Part shown: positions 17,574-26,732 of the stretch, piece by piece | Layout: the number at the start of each line of letters is the position of its first letter | How positions within the stretch are numbered: the stretch's first letter is position 1 | Source: Sphaerisporangium sp. TRM90804 | GTDB taxonomy: Bacteria; Actinomycetota; Actinomycetes; Streptosporangiales; Streptosporangiaceae | Reading direction: 5' to 3' | Length of the DNA stretch: 64,000 nt | NCBI RefSeq assembly: GCF_029846175.1 | Contig: NZ_JARWAC010000013.1 | Coordinates: 62,001-126,000 of the forward strand | Notes under the pieces: generated by a model | The model's input: only the letters and a program-made list of their open reading frames with translations | Told to the model about the DNA's origin: nothing | Database searches by the model: none | Position numbers and translations under genes: made by a program

Positions 17574-18635
17574 ATGGGGAAACGGCTACCCGCGTCCGTG
17601 GGCGTGGTCGGACCACCTGGTGCCGCCGCCCTTCCACCGCAGGCCAGGCTGCTCTTCTTGACCAGCGGCACCCGGATCTCGCACGTGCTGCACGCCGTGA
17701 CCGCCCTGGGGGTCGCCGATCACCTGGCGGACGGGCCCCTGCCGCCCGGCGAGATCGCCGCCGCCGCGGGGTGCGACGCCGACGCGCTGGCCAGGCTGCT
17801 GCGGGCGGCCGCCGCGGTCGGGCTGGTCGAACGCCTCGACGACGGCAGGTACACGCTCACCGACCTGTCGGAGCTGCTGCGCTCCGACGTCCCGGGCGGT
17901 CTGCGGGACGCCGTCCTGTACGCCGGTCACGCGATGACCGTCCGCCCGTACGGCGACCTGGCGGAGACCGTCCGCACCGGGGAGCCGGCCTTCGACCGGG
18001 TGTTCGGCATGCCGTTCTACGAGTACGGCAAGGCCGACCCGGCGGCGGGGCGGCTGATGAACAGCGCGATGCGGCACCTGTCGTCGGCGACCTCGGCCAC
18101 GCTGCTGGACGCCTGCGACCTGCACCGCTTCGAGCGGGTGGCCGACGTCGGCGGCGGCACCGGCCGGTTCCTGACCGAGGTGCTGAGGCGCAGCCCGGCC
18201 GCCAAGGGCGTGCTGGTCGACCAGCCCGCCGTGGTGGAGCAGGCGCGGCTCACGCTGGCCCGCACCGAGGAGGCGCGGCGCATGACCTTCGTCGGCGCCG
18301 ACTTCTTCGAGCGGGTGCCGGCCGGGTGCGACGCGTACGTGCTCAAGAGCGTGCTGCACAACTGGGGTGACGCCGACGCCGCCCGGGTGCTGCGCTGCGT
18401 GCGCGAGGCCATCGGCGTGGACGCCGACGCGCGCCTGTTCGTCTTCGAGCAGGTGCTCGGCGCCCCCAACACCTGGGACAACGGCGCGTTCATGGACATC
18501 GACATGATGCTCAAGTTCGGCGGCCGCGTCCGCGACCTCGCAGAGTGGCGGCGGTTGCTCGGCGAGGCCGGCTTCGCGCCGGCGAACGAGCCGCGGCCCG
18601 GCTCTTGGACGGTCCAGGTATGGCGCCCCTGCTGA
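17574..18635 (+). CDS. SAM-dependent O-methyltransferase (acetylserotonin-OMT/TcmO type)
   Basis: This 353-residue methyltransferase has an N-terminal dimerisation winged-helix part (residues about 25-115) and a C-terminal SAM domain. The glycine-rich loop ADVGGGTGRF is near residue 185 and the general-base histidine is in LKSVLHNWGD near residue 262. This family methylates phenols of aromatic polyketides, and sugar hydroxyls in some pathways. The first 25 residues are an unusual Pro/Gly-rich extension, although the AGGAGG at the start supports this ATG. Its 3' end overlaps the next gene by 16 bases, so it is co-expressed with deoxysugar genes. Confidence 0.87.
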   Translation: MGKRLPASVGVVGPPGAAALPPQARLLFLTSGTRISHVLHAVTALGVADHLADGPLPPGEIAAAAGCDADALARLLRAAAAVGLVERLDDGRYTLTDLSELLRSDVPGGLRDAVLYAGHAMTVRPYGDLAETVRTGEPAFDRVFGMPFYEYGKADPAAGRLMNSAMRHLSSATSATLLDACDLHRFERVADVGGGTGRFLTEVLRRSPAAKGVLVDQPAVVEQARLTLARTEEARRMTFVGADFFERVPAGCDAYVLKSVLHNWGDADAARVLRCVREAIGVDADARLFVFEQVLGAPNTWDNGAFMDIDMMLKFGGRVRDLAEWRRLLGEAGFAPANEPRPGSWTVQVWRPC

Positions 18636-19579
18636 CCGAGCCGGCGCCCAGGGCGCCGGCGGCCGTGGTGGGCGCGACGGGGTTCATCGGCTCCCGGCTG
18701 GTCCCCGGCCTGCGCGCGGCCATGGTCCCCACCCACGCCTTCGGCCGGCACACGCCGCTCACGCCCGGCGGCCGGCTGGCCGACGGCCTGCGGGAGGCGC
18801 GCACCGTCTTCTACCTCGCCACCAGGATCACCCCGGCCGTGGCCGAGGAGCATCCCGAGCTGGTGGAGGCCGACCGCTCGGCGTTCGTCGGGCTGCTCAA
18901 GCAGCTCGGCCGCACCGGCACGCGACCGACCGTGGTGCTGACCAGCTCCGGCGGCACCGCCTACGACCCCGCCTTCCCCCCTCCCTACTCCGAGGAGTCG
19001 CCGGTCAGGGCGACCAGCCGGTACGGCCGGGCCAAGCTGCTGCTGGAGCAGGAGCTGCTGGCCCGCGCCGACGTCATCCGCCCCGTGGTGCTGCGCCTGG
19101 CCAACGTGTACGGGCCCGGGCAGCGCAGCTGCAACGGGCTCGGCGTGGTGCCGCACTGGCTGGAGGCCATCGCCGACGGGCGGCCCGTCGTCGTGCTCGG
19201 CGACCCGGGCACCAGCAGGGACTACGTGTACGTCGACGACACGGTGCAGGCGCTGATCCGCGTGCACCTGGTGGCCTCGGAGCCGGGCGGGCCCGGCCGG
19301 GACGCCCTGCCGTCGATGCTCAACGTCGGCTCGGGCGAGCCGGTGTCGCTGAAGGACCTGCTGTCGGTGATCACCGAGGTGGTCGGGTTCGAGCCGCTGG
19401 TCGAGCACCGTGAGCGGCGCTCGTTCGACCGGCACGCGGCCTGGCTGGACGTGACCCGCGCGCGGTCCTGCCTCGGGTGGCGGCCGCGGACGCCGCTGGA
19501 GACGGGCGTCTCGGAGGCGTGGGGGGCGATGCGGACCGACCTCGCGCGGACGCGTCCCCAGAACTTCTCAAGGCGATAG
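18620..19579 (+). CDS. NDP-hexose 4-ketoreductase (NAD-dependent epimerase/dehydratase family)
   Basis: This 319-residue extended SDR has GATGFIGS at residues 18-25 and the catalytic Tyr-Lys in SRYGRAK (about residue 135). The C-terminal half holds the sugar-nucleotide-binding residues, including LRLANVYGPGQ and RDYVYVDD. Divergent relatives in deoxysugar pathways reduce the 4-keto group late in the route. The start lies inside the methyltransferase gene (ATG 18620), which implies coupling. With the 3-dehydrase downstream it fits a 2,3,6-trideoxyhexose branch. An epimerase role cannot be excluded. Confidence 0.78.
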   Translation: MAPLLTEPAPRAPAAVVGATGFIGSRLVPGLRAAMVPTHAFGRHTPLTPGGRLADGLREARTVFYLATRITPAVAEEHPELVEADRSAFVGLLKQLGRTGTRPTVVLTSSGGTAYDPAFPPPYSEESPVRATSRYGRAKLLLEQELLARADVIRPVVLRLANVYGPGQRSCNGLGVVPHWLEAIADGRPVVVLGDPGTSRDYVYVDDTVQALIRVHLVASEPGGPGRDALPSMLNVGSGEPVSLKDLLSVITEVVGFEPLVEHRERRSFDRHAAWLDVTRARSCLGWRPRTPLETGVSEAWGAMRTDLARTRPQNFSRR

Positions 19580-19640
19580 AGACAGACGTCGTGTGGACGA
19601 CCGGTGCCACGGCGTACCAGAGCCGCAGGAGGCGCACGTA

Positions 19641-21029
19641 ATGATCGATGAGAAGGGATCGCTCCTCCTGGAGCAGGTCCGGAAATATCACCGCGAGTCC
19701 GAGGTCTTCGCGACGTTCACGCCCGGCGTGACGCCCGTGCTGCCCTCCGGCGCCGTGCTGGACGAGAACGACCGCGCGGCGCTGGTGGAGGCGGCGCTGG
19801 ACATGCGAATCGCGGCGGGCAAGAGCGCGCGCAGGTTCGAGAGCGCGTTCGCCCGCGTGATCGGCTCGGGCCGGGCCCACCTGGTCAACTCCGGGTCGTC
19901 GGCGAACCTGCTCGCGCTGGCCTCCCTGACCTCGCCGCAGCTGGAGGAGCGCAGGCTGCGTCCCGGCGACGAGGTGATCACCGCGGCGGCCGGCTTCCCG
20001 ACGACCGTCAACCCGATCCTGCAGAACGGGATGGTGCCGGTCTTCATCGACGTCGAGATCGGCACCTACAACGCCGCCCCCGAGCGCATCGAGGCGGCCA
20101 TCGGCCCGCGGACCAGGGCGATCATGCTGGCGCACACCCTCGGCAACCCCTTCGAGGCGGACGAGATCGTCCGCATCGCGCGCGAGCGCGACCTGTGGCT
20201 CATCGAGGACAACTGCGACGCCGTGGGCTCGACCTACCGCGGCCGGCCCACCGGGTCGTTCGGCGACCTGTCGACGGCCAGCTTCTACCCGGCCCACCAC
20301 ATCACCATGGGCGAGGGCGGCTGCGTCGCCGTGGCCAACCCGAAGCTGGCGCGCATCGTGGAGTCGATGCGCGACTGGGGCCGCGACTGCTGGTGCGAGC
20401 CGGGGGAGGACAACAGGTGCCTCAAGCGGTTCGACTACCAGCTCGGCAGCCTGCCCCTGGGCTACGACCACAAGTACACCTTCTCCCACGTCGGCTACAA
20501 CCTGAAGAGCACCGACCTTCAGGCCGCCCTGGGCCTCAGCCAGCTCGACAAGCTGGAGGAGTTCGGCGCGGCCCGGCGGCGCAACTGGCGGCACCTGCGC
20601 GAGGGCCTGGCCGACATGGAGGACCTGTTCATCCTGCCCTCGCCGACGCCCGACAGCGACCCGAGCTGGTTCGGCATGGTCCTGTCCATCCGGCCCGAGA
20701 GCGGCGTGCAGCGCAGGGACCTGCTGAACTTCCTGGAGGCGCGCCGGATCGGCACCCGCCAGCTCTTCGGCGGCAACCTCACCCGCCACCCCGCCTACGG
20801 CGACCGCGTCTTCCGGGTCGCGGGCGACCTGACCAACAGCGACTTCATCACCACCCAGTCGTTCTGGATCGGCGTCTATCCCGGCATCACCCGGCCGATG
20901 GCCGACTACATGATCGAGTCCCTGCACGAGTTCAGGGACGGCCCGCGCTCCCGGCGGACCCGCGTGCCGGCGGCCCGCGTGGGCGCCGACGCCCGGCAGG
21001 TGGCCGGGACCTCGCACCAGGGCACCTGA
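19641..21029 (+). CDS. NDP-4-keto-6-deoxyhexose 3-dehydrase (E1/SpnQ/LanQ-like)
   Basis: This PLP- and [2Fe-2S]-dependent enzyme removes the C-3 hydroxyl of a 4-keto-6-deoxysugar. The 462-residue protein has an aspartate-aminotransferase fold in which the PLP lysine is replaced by histidine (SFYPAHHITMGEGG), the hallmark of this family. The iron-sulfur cysteines sit in D-C-W-C-E-P-G-E-D-N-R-C. The AGGAGG site fixes the ATG at 19641. The C-terminal 20 residues (Arg/Ala-rich) are longer than usual. No dedicated reductase partner is visible in the window. The product would be a 3-deoxy sugar such as amicetose or rhodinose. Confidence 0.92.
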   Translation: MIDEKGSLLLEQVRKYHRESEVFATFTPGVTPVLPSGAVLDENDRAALVEAALDMRIAAGKSARRFESAFARVIGSGRAHLVNSGSSANLLALASLTSPQLEERRLRPGDEVITAAAGFPTTVNPILQNGMVPVFIDVEIGTYNAAPERIEAAIGPRTRAIMLAHTLGNPFEADEIVRIARERDLWLIEDNCDAVGSTYRGRPTGSFGDLSTASFYPAHHITMGEGGCVAVANPKLARIVESMRDWGRDCWCEPGEDNRCLKRFDYQLGSLPLGYDHKYTFSHVGYNLKSTDLQAALGLSQLDKLEEFGAARRRNWRHLREGLADMEDLFILPSPTPDSDPSWFGMVLSIRPESGVQRRDLLNFLEARRIGTRQLFGGNLTRHPAYGDRVFRVAGDLTNSDFITTQSFWIGVYPGITRPMADYMIESLHEFRDGPRSRRTRVPAARVGADARQVAGTSHQGT

Positions 21030-21035
21030 CGGACG

Positions 21036-21076
21036 ACGGGCCCGTGTCCCCCCGAGGGAAGGGGACACGGGCCCGT
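21036..21076. terminator. Strong hairpin, 16-bp perfect stem
   Basis: ACGGGCCCGTGTCCCC pairs perfectly with GGGGACACGGGCCCGT across a nine-base loop, seven bases after the 3-dehydrase stop. It lies between convergent genes and can serve both. Confidence 0.75.
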
Positions 21077-21090
21077 TCTCGCGCGCGTGA

Positions 21091-21132
21091 GATCCCCGCG
21101 CACCCGGCCGGAGGGCCGGGCGCGCGGGGATC
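21091..21132. terminator. Second hairpin between convergent genes
   Basis: GATCCCCGCGC plus CCCGGCC pairs with GGCCGGG plus GCGCGGGGATC, one mismatch and a four-base loop. It probably backs up the hairpin 15 bases to its left or serves the leftward exporter operon. Confidence 0.65.
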
Positions 21133-21300
21133 GGCGTGTGCGGGGGTTCGCGGGGACGCCTCGTAGCGCGTCCGGGAGAGCGGATCGGCCGCGACGGCCG
21201 CGAGGCGGTGCGTCAGAACCGGCGCAGGTGACCCGCCCGCCGGCGGGGCGGACGGATCACCTGCTGACACAGCAGCGGAAACATGGTCTTTGGGGGACGG

Positions 21301-22023
21301 TCAGCGGGCCGCCCGTCCGTAGCGCCAGACGGCGAAGACGCCGAAGATCAGCGCCCACGCGGCCAGCGCCCCGATGGAGCTCAGGCGCGGGGCCTGGTCG
21401 GCGACGACCCGCCAGCCCAGGTCGCCCGCGAAGTAGGCGGGGGAGTACTCGGCTATGGTGCGCACGGCCGCGGGGAACAGCTCGACCGGGTACCAGAGGC
21501 CGCCGAGGATGGCGAGCGTGAAGTACAGGCCGACGGTGAGCCCTTGGGAGGACTCCACCTTCGTCACGTAGCCGATGCCGACGCCGAGCGCCGCGAACGG
21601 GATCGACCCCAGCCACAGCAGCGCGACGATCAGCACCCACTGCGCGAGGGTGAGGCGCACGCCGCCCAGCAGCACGCCGGAGGCCAGCACGAGCACCACG
21701 GCCGCGGGCACGGCGATGGTGCCGGCCAGCAGCTTGGAGATCACGTACGTGCGCGGCGCGAGCGGGGTGACGGCGAGCGTGCGCGTCCACCCGATCTGCC
21801 GTTCCAGCGCGATGCGGCTGGCGCTGAACAGCGCCATGCCGATGGCCCCGTAGGTGGCCATCGAGATCATGTAGAAGCTGCGGGCCTGGCCGGGGTTGGG
21901 GCCGCCGACGTTCAGCACGTGCACGAACATCAGGTACATCACGACGGGAAAGATGATCAGGTAGATCAGATAGGTCGGCGTCCGCACCAGGCGGATCAGC
22001 TCGAGCCGGAGGAACGCGGCCAC
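21301..22023 (-). CDS. ABC-2 type exporter permease (DrrB-like)
   Basis: This 240-residue membrane protein has six predicted helices, beginning after a short cytoplasmic LRLELIRLVRTPTYL segment typical of ABC-2 permeases. It starts at a GTG one base beyond the ATPase stop. It should form the drug-export channel with the ATPase upstream. Location in an operon with a glycosyltransferase and a sugar 3-ketoreductase suggests self-resistance to the glycosylated product. Confidence 0.85.
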   Translation of the reverse strand: MAAFLRLELIRLVRTPTYLIYLIIFPVVMYLMFVHVLNVGGPNPGQARSFYMISMATYGAIGMALFSASRIALERQIGWTRTLAVTPLAPRTYVISKLLAGTIAVPAAVVLVLASGVLLGGVRLTLAQWVLIVALLWLGSIPFAALGVGIGYVTKVESSQGLTVGLYFTLAILGGLWYPVELFPAAVRTIAEYSPAYFAGDLGWRVVADQAPRLSSIGALAAWALIFGVFAVWRYGRAAR

Positions 22024-22024
22024 C

Positions 22025-22915
22025 TCAGCCCTCCCCGTGGGTCAGCGCGACGAAGGCGTCCTCGAGGTCGACGCCTCCCACTTCGAACTCGTGCGCGTCG
22101 GGATACTTGTCCATCAGCGCGCGGAGCGTGGCGTCGGAGTCGGTCGAGTGCAGGATCACGCGCTCGCCGCGCGTCCGCGCGGAGGTGACCCCCGGCAGGT
22201 CGTTCATGACGCTCACGTCGGCGATCGACAGCGTGCACTCCACGACCTTGAACGGCACCAGCGACTTGATGGTGGCGATGCTGCCGTCGGCGACCACGCG
22301 GCCCTTGGCCAGCAGCACGACGCGGTCGGCGTAGGAGTCGGCCTCGGCCAGGTAGTGGGTCGCGAAGATGACGGTGTCGCCGCCCGCCGTCAGGGAGGAC
22401 GCCTCCTTCCAGAAGTCGCGCCGCCCCTCGACGTCCATGCCGACGGTGGGCTCGTCGAAGATGAGCAGCTCGGGGTCGCCGACCAGCGCCATGGCGAAGC
22501 GCACCCGCTGCTTCTGGCCGCCGGACAGGCGTCCCACCCGGCGGTCGCGCAGCTCCGAGAGCCCGGCGATGGCCAGGGCGTCCTCGACCGGCCGTGCCTT
22601 GGGGTACAGGGCGGCCATGGCGCGGGCCATCTCGCCGACGGTCACCTCGTCGACCAGGCCGCCGTCCTGCAGCATCGCGCCCATGCGGCCCTTGGTCAGG
22701 GCGGTCTTCGGCGAGCCGCCGAGCACGCTGAGCTCTCCGGAGTCCGGGGCCAGCAGACCGAGCACCATGTTGAGCAGGGTGGACTTGCCGGCGCCGTTGG
22801 GCCCGAGTATGGCGACCTTCTGGCCGCGTTCTATGCGTAAGTCCAGGCCGTCGACGGCGGTCACCGAGCCGTACGACTTTCTCAGATCGGTGAGCGAGAT
22901 TACGGTTTCAGCCAC
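22025..22915 (-). CDS. ABC transporter ATP-binding protein (DrrA-like)
   Basis: This 296-residue ATPase has Walker A GPNGAGKST (residues about 39-47), the signature LSGGQKQR near residue 138, and Walker B LLIFDEPTVGMD after it. A roughly 80-residue C-terminal extension is of the kind seen in DrrA-type antibiotic exporters. It starts at a GTG preceded by AGGTGGAG. The upstream glycosyltransferase stop is 54 bases away. Paired with the permease at 21301, export of the final glycoside is the likely job. Confidence 0.88.
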   Translation of the reverse strand: MAETVISLTDLRKSYGSVTAVDGLDLRIERGQKVAILGPNGAGKSTLLNMVLGLLAPDSGELSVLGGSPKTALTKGRMGAMLQDGGLVDEVTVGEMARAMAALYPKARPVEDALAIAGLSELRDRRVGRLSGGQKQRVRFAMALVGDPELLIFDEPTVGMDVEGRRDFWKEASSLTAGGDTVIFATHYLAEADSYADRVVLLAKGRVVADGSIATIKSLVPFKVVECTLSIADVSVMNDLPGVTSARTRGERVILHSTDSDATLRALMDKYPDAHEFEVGGVDLEDAFVALTHGEG

Positions 22916-22968
22916 ATCTCCACCTAAACGTCGACGGCGAATCGCCTGTAGTGGTGAATGTCATAACT

Positions 22969-24183
22969 TCACAAAGCCCTGTCTCCGGCACCGGCCGGAG
23001 TGGAGGACGCCGCCGTGCGTTCGAGGAGGTCGGCCGCGGCCACGTGGTCGCCGTCCGCCTCCTGCTCGGCGCGCATGCGGCGCAGCGCCCGCCGCACCTC
23101 GTCGCTGCCCGCGGCCTTCTCCACGGCCGAGCGCAGCGCGGCCGGCGTCACCGTCCGGTGGTCGAGCTGGACGCCGAGGTCGAGCGCGGACACCTGGTCG
23201 GCCGTGACCTCCTGCTCCGGCGTCATGGGGACGACCACCATGGGCACCTCGTGGGCGATCGCCTCCACGACGCTGTTGGTGCCGCCGTGCGTGACGAAGG
23301 CGTCGGCCGCGCGCAGCACCCGCAGCTGCGGCATCGACGGCCGGGCGATCACGTTGGCCGGCAGCGCGCTCGCGGGCGTGTGGTCGCCCAGCGACAGCAG
23401 GACCTGCCACGAGCCGTCGTCGAAGGCGGCGCACACCGTCTGGACCATCTCGTCCCAGAGGCTGTGCACCGTGCCGATGGAGACGTAGACGACCCGCCTG
23501 CCGGGGTCGAGGCCGTCGAGCACCGGGTCGGGCCCGGCGGGCTCGGGGCGCAGGCAGCTTCCCACGAACGTCACCGGGTCGGCGAAGGTGTCGCCGGCGG
23601 GGTGGAAGGCCCGGGGCATCACCACCAGCACCACCTTCTCGTCGCGCGCGAACAGCCCCCCGGGGCTCTCCTGGATGCCGTGCGCCCTGTTGACGCGTTC
23701 CATCACCGGGGTGATCACCCCGAAGGAGTCGGCCAGCCGTTCCCGCAGCGGCGCGTAGTGGGCGTTCCCCATGAGGGAGAAGTGCTCGTTGCTCACGTAG
23801 CTGCTCAGGAGGAGCGCGGCGGGGCCGGGCAAGATCTTGGTCAGCAGCCGCCCCCAGACGCAGGTCATGTCGTAGAGGATCAGGTCCGGCCTGGCGCCTT
23901 CGAGCTGCTTCAGCACCTGCGGCAGCACGTGCTCGGCCTCGGCGGTGAGCCACGCGGGGAACATCGCGAAGCGTGTGTAGTGGTCGGCGTACCGGCGGTA
24001 GCTCTGCCGCATGTCCAGGTGGATGGGCGACAGGCGCACCCCCGGACGCTCGACCTGCGCCCGGTACTCCTCGGGCAGGTGGTAGGTCACCTCGTGGCCG
24101 CGCTCGGCCAGCTCGGCGGCGATGGCCAGCGTCGGGTTGACGTGGCCGGGGACGGGGGAGGGCAGGAAGGAGAAGGTCGCCAT
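22969..24183 (-). CDS. Glycosyltransferase of the OleD/MGT type (GT1)
   Basis: This 404-residue GT-B glycosyltransferase belongs to the macrolide-glycosyltransferase branch of GT1. It has F-L-P-S-P-V-P-G-H-V-N-P-T at the N-terminus (acceptor domain, catalytic His at G-H), and the nucleotide-sugar motif FVTHGGTNSVVEAIAHEVP near residue 305. It differs clearly from the four EryCIII-like transferases elsewhere in the cluster. It is cotranscribed with a sugar 3-ketoreductase and the ABC exporter. It could attach a deoxysugar or, like OleD, glucosylate the drug for self-protection. Confidence 0.85.
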   Translation of the reverse strand: MATFSFLPSPVPGHVNPTLAIAAELAERGHEVTYHLPEEYRAQVERPGVRLSPIHLDMRQSYRRYADHYTRFAMFPAWLTAEAEHVLPQVLKQLEGARPDLILYDMTCVWGRLLTKILPGPAALLLSSYVSNEHFSLMGNAHYAPLRERLADSFGVITPVMERVNRAHGIQESPGGLFARDEKVVLVVMPRAFHPAGDTFADPVTFVGSCLRPEPAGPDPVLDGLDPGRRVVYVSIGTVHSLWDEMVQTVCAAFDDGSWQVLLSLGDHTPASALPANVIARPSMPQLRVLRAADAFVTHGGTNSVVEAIAHEVPMVVVPMTPEQEVTADQVSALDLGVQLDHRTVTPAALRSAVEKAAGSDEVRRALRRMRAEQEADGDHVAAADLLERTAASSTPAGAGDRAL

Positions 24184-24219
24184 GGCTCGTCCTCGATCGT
24201 GGGTGGATGGGGTGGCCGG

Positions 24220-25197
24220 TCACGGATTGCGGACGAGCCGCACGGCGGCGCTGACCGCCTCCAGCAGCCGGGCCTGCCGGACGATGTCCGCGGCGTGGTC
24301 GCGATGGGCCGAGGGGCGGTGGACGTCCTCGGCGAACCGCCTGACCATGTTGGCGAACTGGTCGTCGGCGGCCAGCACCCGCTCCTCGCGGTGGTCCTGG
24401 CGCTCCAGCCTGAGCACCGGGCGGGCGGACGGCGGCGGCGTGAACGCCCAGTCGACGGTCAGCTTCCCCGTGCTGCCCAGGACGCTGTACGCGCAGCGGT
24501 ACATGTGCGACATGCCGAACACGCACTGCGCGGTCACGCCCATGGCGTCGTAGAGCAGGGCCGAGCCGGCGACGTCCACCCCGCCGCCCGCCTCCTGCTG
24601 CAGGACCGCCCCGGCGACGGTGAGGCCCGGGTCGAGGAAGAGCTGCGCGGCCCGCACCGTGTAGGTGCCGGTCTCCATCAGCGAGCCGCCGTCCAGCTCG
24701 GGCCGGTAGCGGATGGCGGCCCGGTCGCCCGGCGGGATGGCGAACTCGGCGATGACGTGCCGCGGCTCGCCGACGGCGCCCTCGGCGACCAGGCGGCGGG
24801 CGGTCTGGTGCTGGGAGTGGTGCAGGAAGGCGAAGTTCTCCATCAGCAGCAGCCCGCGCGCGGCGGCCTGCCCGGTCAGCTTCTCGGCGGTCACGGCCGA
24901 GGCGGTGAAGGACTTCTCGACGAGCACGTGCTTGCCGGCCTCCAGCGCCGCCTCCGCCCACCCCGCGTGCAGGGCGTTCGGCAGGGGCACGTACACCGCG
25001 TCCACGTCCGCGCGCTCCAGCAGCCGCTCGTATCCCCGGACGCCGTCGCAGCCGAACCGGCGGGCGAAGCGGAGCGCCTTGTCCTCGTCCCGGCTGGCGA
25101 CCGCGACCAGGCGCAGGCCGCTCGCGAGCATCGCCGGCACCGTCCGGCGCCAGGCGATGTCGGCGCAGCCCAGCACGCCGATGCGGAGTCCGTCCAT
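24220..25197 (-). CDS. NDP-hexose 3-ketoreductase (Gfo/Idh/MocA family)
   Basis: This 325-residue NADPH-dependent reductase acts after the 2,3-dehydratase, reducing the unstable 3-keto intermediate of 2-deoxysugar synthesis. It has a Rossmann start IGVLGCADIAWRR, the conserved E-K in HVLVEKSF near residue 93, and the C-terminal alpha-beta substrate domain. It is divergent from the 2,3-dehydratase at 25330, its functional partner. SARP-type boxes occupy the 132-base gap between them. Confidence 0.88.
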   Translation of the reverse strand: MDGLRIGVLGCADIAWRRTVPAMLASGLRLVAVASRDEDKALRFARRFGCDGVRGYERLLERADVDAVYVPLPNALHAGWAEAALEAGKHVLVEKSFTASAVTAEKLTGQAAARGLLLMENFAFLHHSQHQTARRLVAEGAVGEPRHVIAEFAIPPGDRAAIRYRPELDGGSLMETGTYTVRAAQLFLDPGLTVAGAVLQQEAGGGVDVAGSALLYDAMGVTAQCVFGMSHMYRCAYSVLGSTGKLTVDWAFTPPPSARPVLRLERQDHREERVLAADDQFANMVRRFAEDVHRPSAHRDHAADIVRQARLLEAVSAAVRLVRNP

Positions 25198-25244
25198 GTT
25201 CACTCCTCGCAGAAGGGGCGGCCTCACATCGTCGGGCGCGCCGC

Positions 25245-25270
25245 TCGAGGGGGGTTCGAAGCGGGCTGGC
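25245..25270. promoter_or_regulatory. SARP-type boxes, 11-bp spaced TCGAG/TCGAA repeats
   Basis: TCGAG at 25245 and TCGAA at 25256 are exactly 11 bp apart. On the minus strand a third element, CAGCCCGC, continues the phase. They lie 48-73 bp upstream of the leftward 3-ketoreductase gene. Confidence 0.55.
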
Positions 25271-25290
25271 CGCCGGCCGACGAGCCGCTT

Positions 25291-25308
25291 TCGAGCGCAC
25301 CACGAGTC
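25291..25308 (+). promoter_or_regulatory. SARP-type box before the 2,3-dehydratase gene
   Basis: TCGAG at 25291 and ACGAG at 25302 are 11 bp apart. The box ends about 22 bp before the ATG at 25330, so transcription would start close to or at the gene. Confidence 0.4.
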
Positions 25309-25329
25309 CGGTTCCGCAGGTTCGGGGGC

Positions 25330-26703
25330 ATGGCAGAGACCCTTGCGGCGCCACTCATCGCGGCCGACCTCGACTCCTGGCTGGTCGAACGCCGCCGGAG
25401 CAGCGTGTTCGAGGTCGAGCGGATACCGTTCGGCGACATGGTCGGCTGGCACTTCGAGCCGGTGACCGGGAACCTCGTGCACGAGAGCGGGAAGTTCTTC
25501 GCCGTGGAGGGCCTGCACGTGCGGTCCGACTACGGCCCGGTGCGCGAGTGGCAGCAGCCGATCATCCTGCAGCCGGAGTTCGGCATCCTCGGCATCCTGG
25601 TCAAGCGGGTGGGCGGCGTCCTGCACTGCCTGATGCAGGCCAAGATGGAGCCGGGCAACGTCAACGACCTGCAGCTCTCGCCGACCGTCCAGGCGACGCG
25701 CAGCAACTACACCCGGGTCCACCGCGGCCAGGGGACGCGCTACCTCGACTACTTCGTCGCGCCCAGCCGCGGGAAGGTGCTCGTGGACGTCCTGCAGTCG
25801 GAGCAGGGCGTGTGGTTCTACCGCAAGCGCAACCGGAACATGATCGTCGAGGTCGGCGAGGACGTCCAGGCCGAGGAGGACTTCCGCTGGCTGCCGCTCG
25901 ACGAGGTGTGGCGGCTGCTGCGCGTCGACAACCTCGTCAACATGGACGCGCGGTCGGTGCTGTCGTGCCTTCCGGTGGCCGTCCCCGACTGGATGGACAC
26001 GGCGGCCCCCGGCGGCGACTCCTTCGGCGACGCGGTCCGGCGCTCCTTGCGCGGCGAGGGCCGGCCGCACCGCGGCGGCGCCCACATCCTCAACTGGTTC
26101 ACCCAGGTCAAGACGGCCTACCACACCTCGGTGAACCGCATCCCGCTGGCCGAGGTCAGCGGCTGGTACCGCACCGACAAGGAGATCAGCCACCAGGACG
26201 GCAAGTACTTCAGCGTCCTCGCGGTGGCCGTGCGCACCAGCAACCGCGAGGTCGCGCGGTGGACGCAGCCGTTGATCGCCCCGAGCGGCCAGGGCGTGGC
26301 CGCCTTCGTCGGCAAGCGGATCGACGGCGTGCTGCACGTCCTGGCGCACGCGCGGGTCGAGCCCGGCTTCGTCGACGTGGTGGAGCTGGCGCCCACCGTG
26401 CTGTGCAACCCCTCGAACTACCGCGACATCCCGCTCTCGGGCTGGCCGCCGTTCCTGCACGACGTGCTCACCGCCGACCCGGGCAAGGTGCGCTTCTCGG
26501 CGGTGCTGTCGGAGGAGGGCGGCCGGTTCCACCACGCCCAGACCCGCTACATGCTCATCGAGGCCGGTCAGGACGAGTACACGCAGGTGCCGCCCAACTT
26601 CGAGTGGATGACCCTGCGGCAGCTCACCGGCCTGCTGCGCCACAGCCACTACCTCAACGTCCAGGCCCGGAGCCTGGTCGCCTGCCTGAACGCCGCCGGG
26701 TGA
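25330..26703 (+). CDS. NDP-4-keto-6-deoxyglucose 2,3-dehydratase
   Basis: This 457-residue enzyme removes the C-2 hydroxyl of dTDP-4-keto-6-deoxyglucose, the committed step to 2-deoxysugars. The family's internal duplication is plain: residues about 20-225 and 250-455 repeat the pattern G-W-x-F/Y ... G-K-F/Y-F-x-V ... W-x-Q-P-x-I ... LSPT/LAPT. The ATG at 25330 has only a weak GGGGGC site and may be read with a very short leader. The following SDR gene starts 29 bases on. Confidence 0.92.
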   Translation: MAETLAAPLIAADLDSWLVERRRSSVFEVERIPFGDMVGWHFEPVTGNLVHESGKFFAVEGLHVRSDYGPVREWQQPIILQPEFGILGILVKRVGGVLHCLMQAKMEPGNVNDLQLSPTVQATRSNYTRVHRGQGTRYLDYFVAPSRGKVLVDVLQSEQGVWFYRKRNRNMIVEVGEDVQAEEDFRWLPLDEVWRLLRVDNLVNMDARSVLSCLPVAVPDWMDTAAPGGDSFGDAVRRSLRGEGRPHRGGAHILNWFTQVKTAYHTSVNRIPLAEVSGWYRTDKEISHQDGKYFSVLAVAVRTSNREVARWTQPLIAPSGQGVAAFVGKRIDGVLHVLAHARVEPGFVDVVELAPTVLCNPSNYRDIPLSGWPPFLHDVLTADPGKVRFSAVLSEEGGRFHHAQTRYMLIEAGQDEYTQVPPNFEWMTLRQLTGLLRHSHYLNVQARSLVACLNAAG

Positions 26704-26732
26704 GCGGGCCGCCCGACAGTTAGGACAGCGAC

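Noticed and set aside
19561-19640. SARP-type box before the 3-dehydrase gene
   Set aside because: A single TCAAG occurs at 19568 with no partner 11 bp away, and the gene can be read from the operon starting at 17574.
22951-26703. A 1250-codon open frame running through the glycosyltransferase, ketoreductase and 2,3-dehydratase region
   Set aside because: Only its last 457 codons form a recognisable protein (the 2,3-dehydratase). The rest is antisense to two well-supported leftward genes and is an effect of high G+C.
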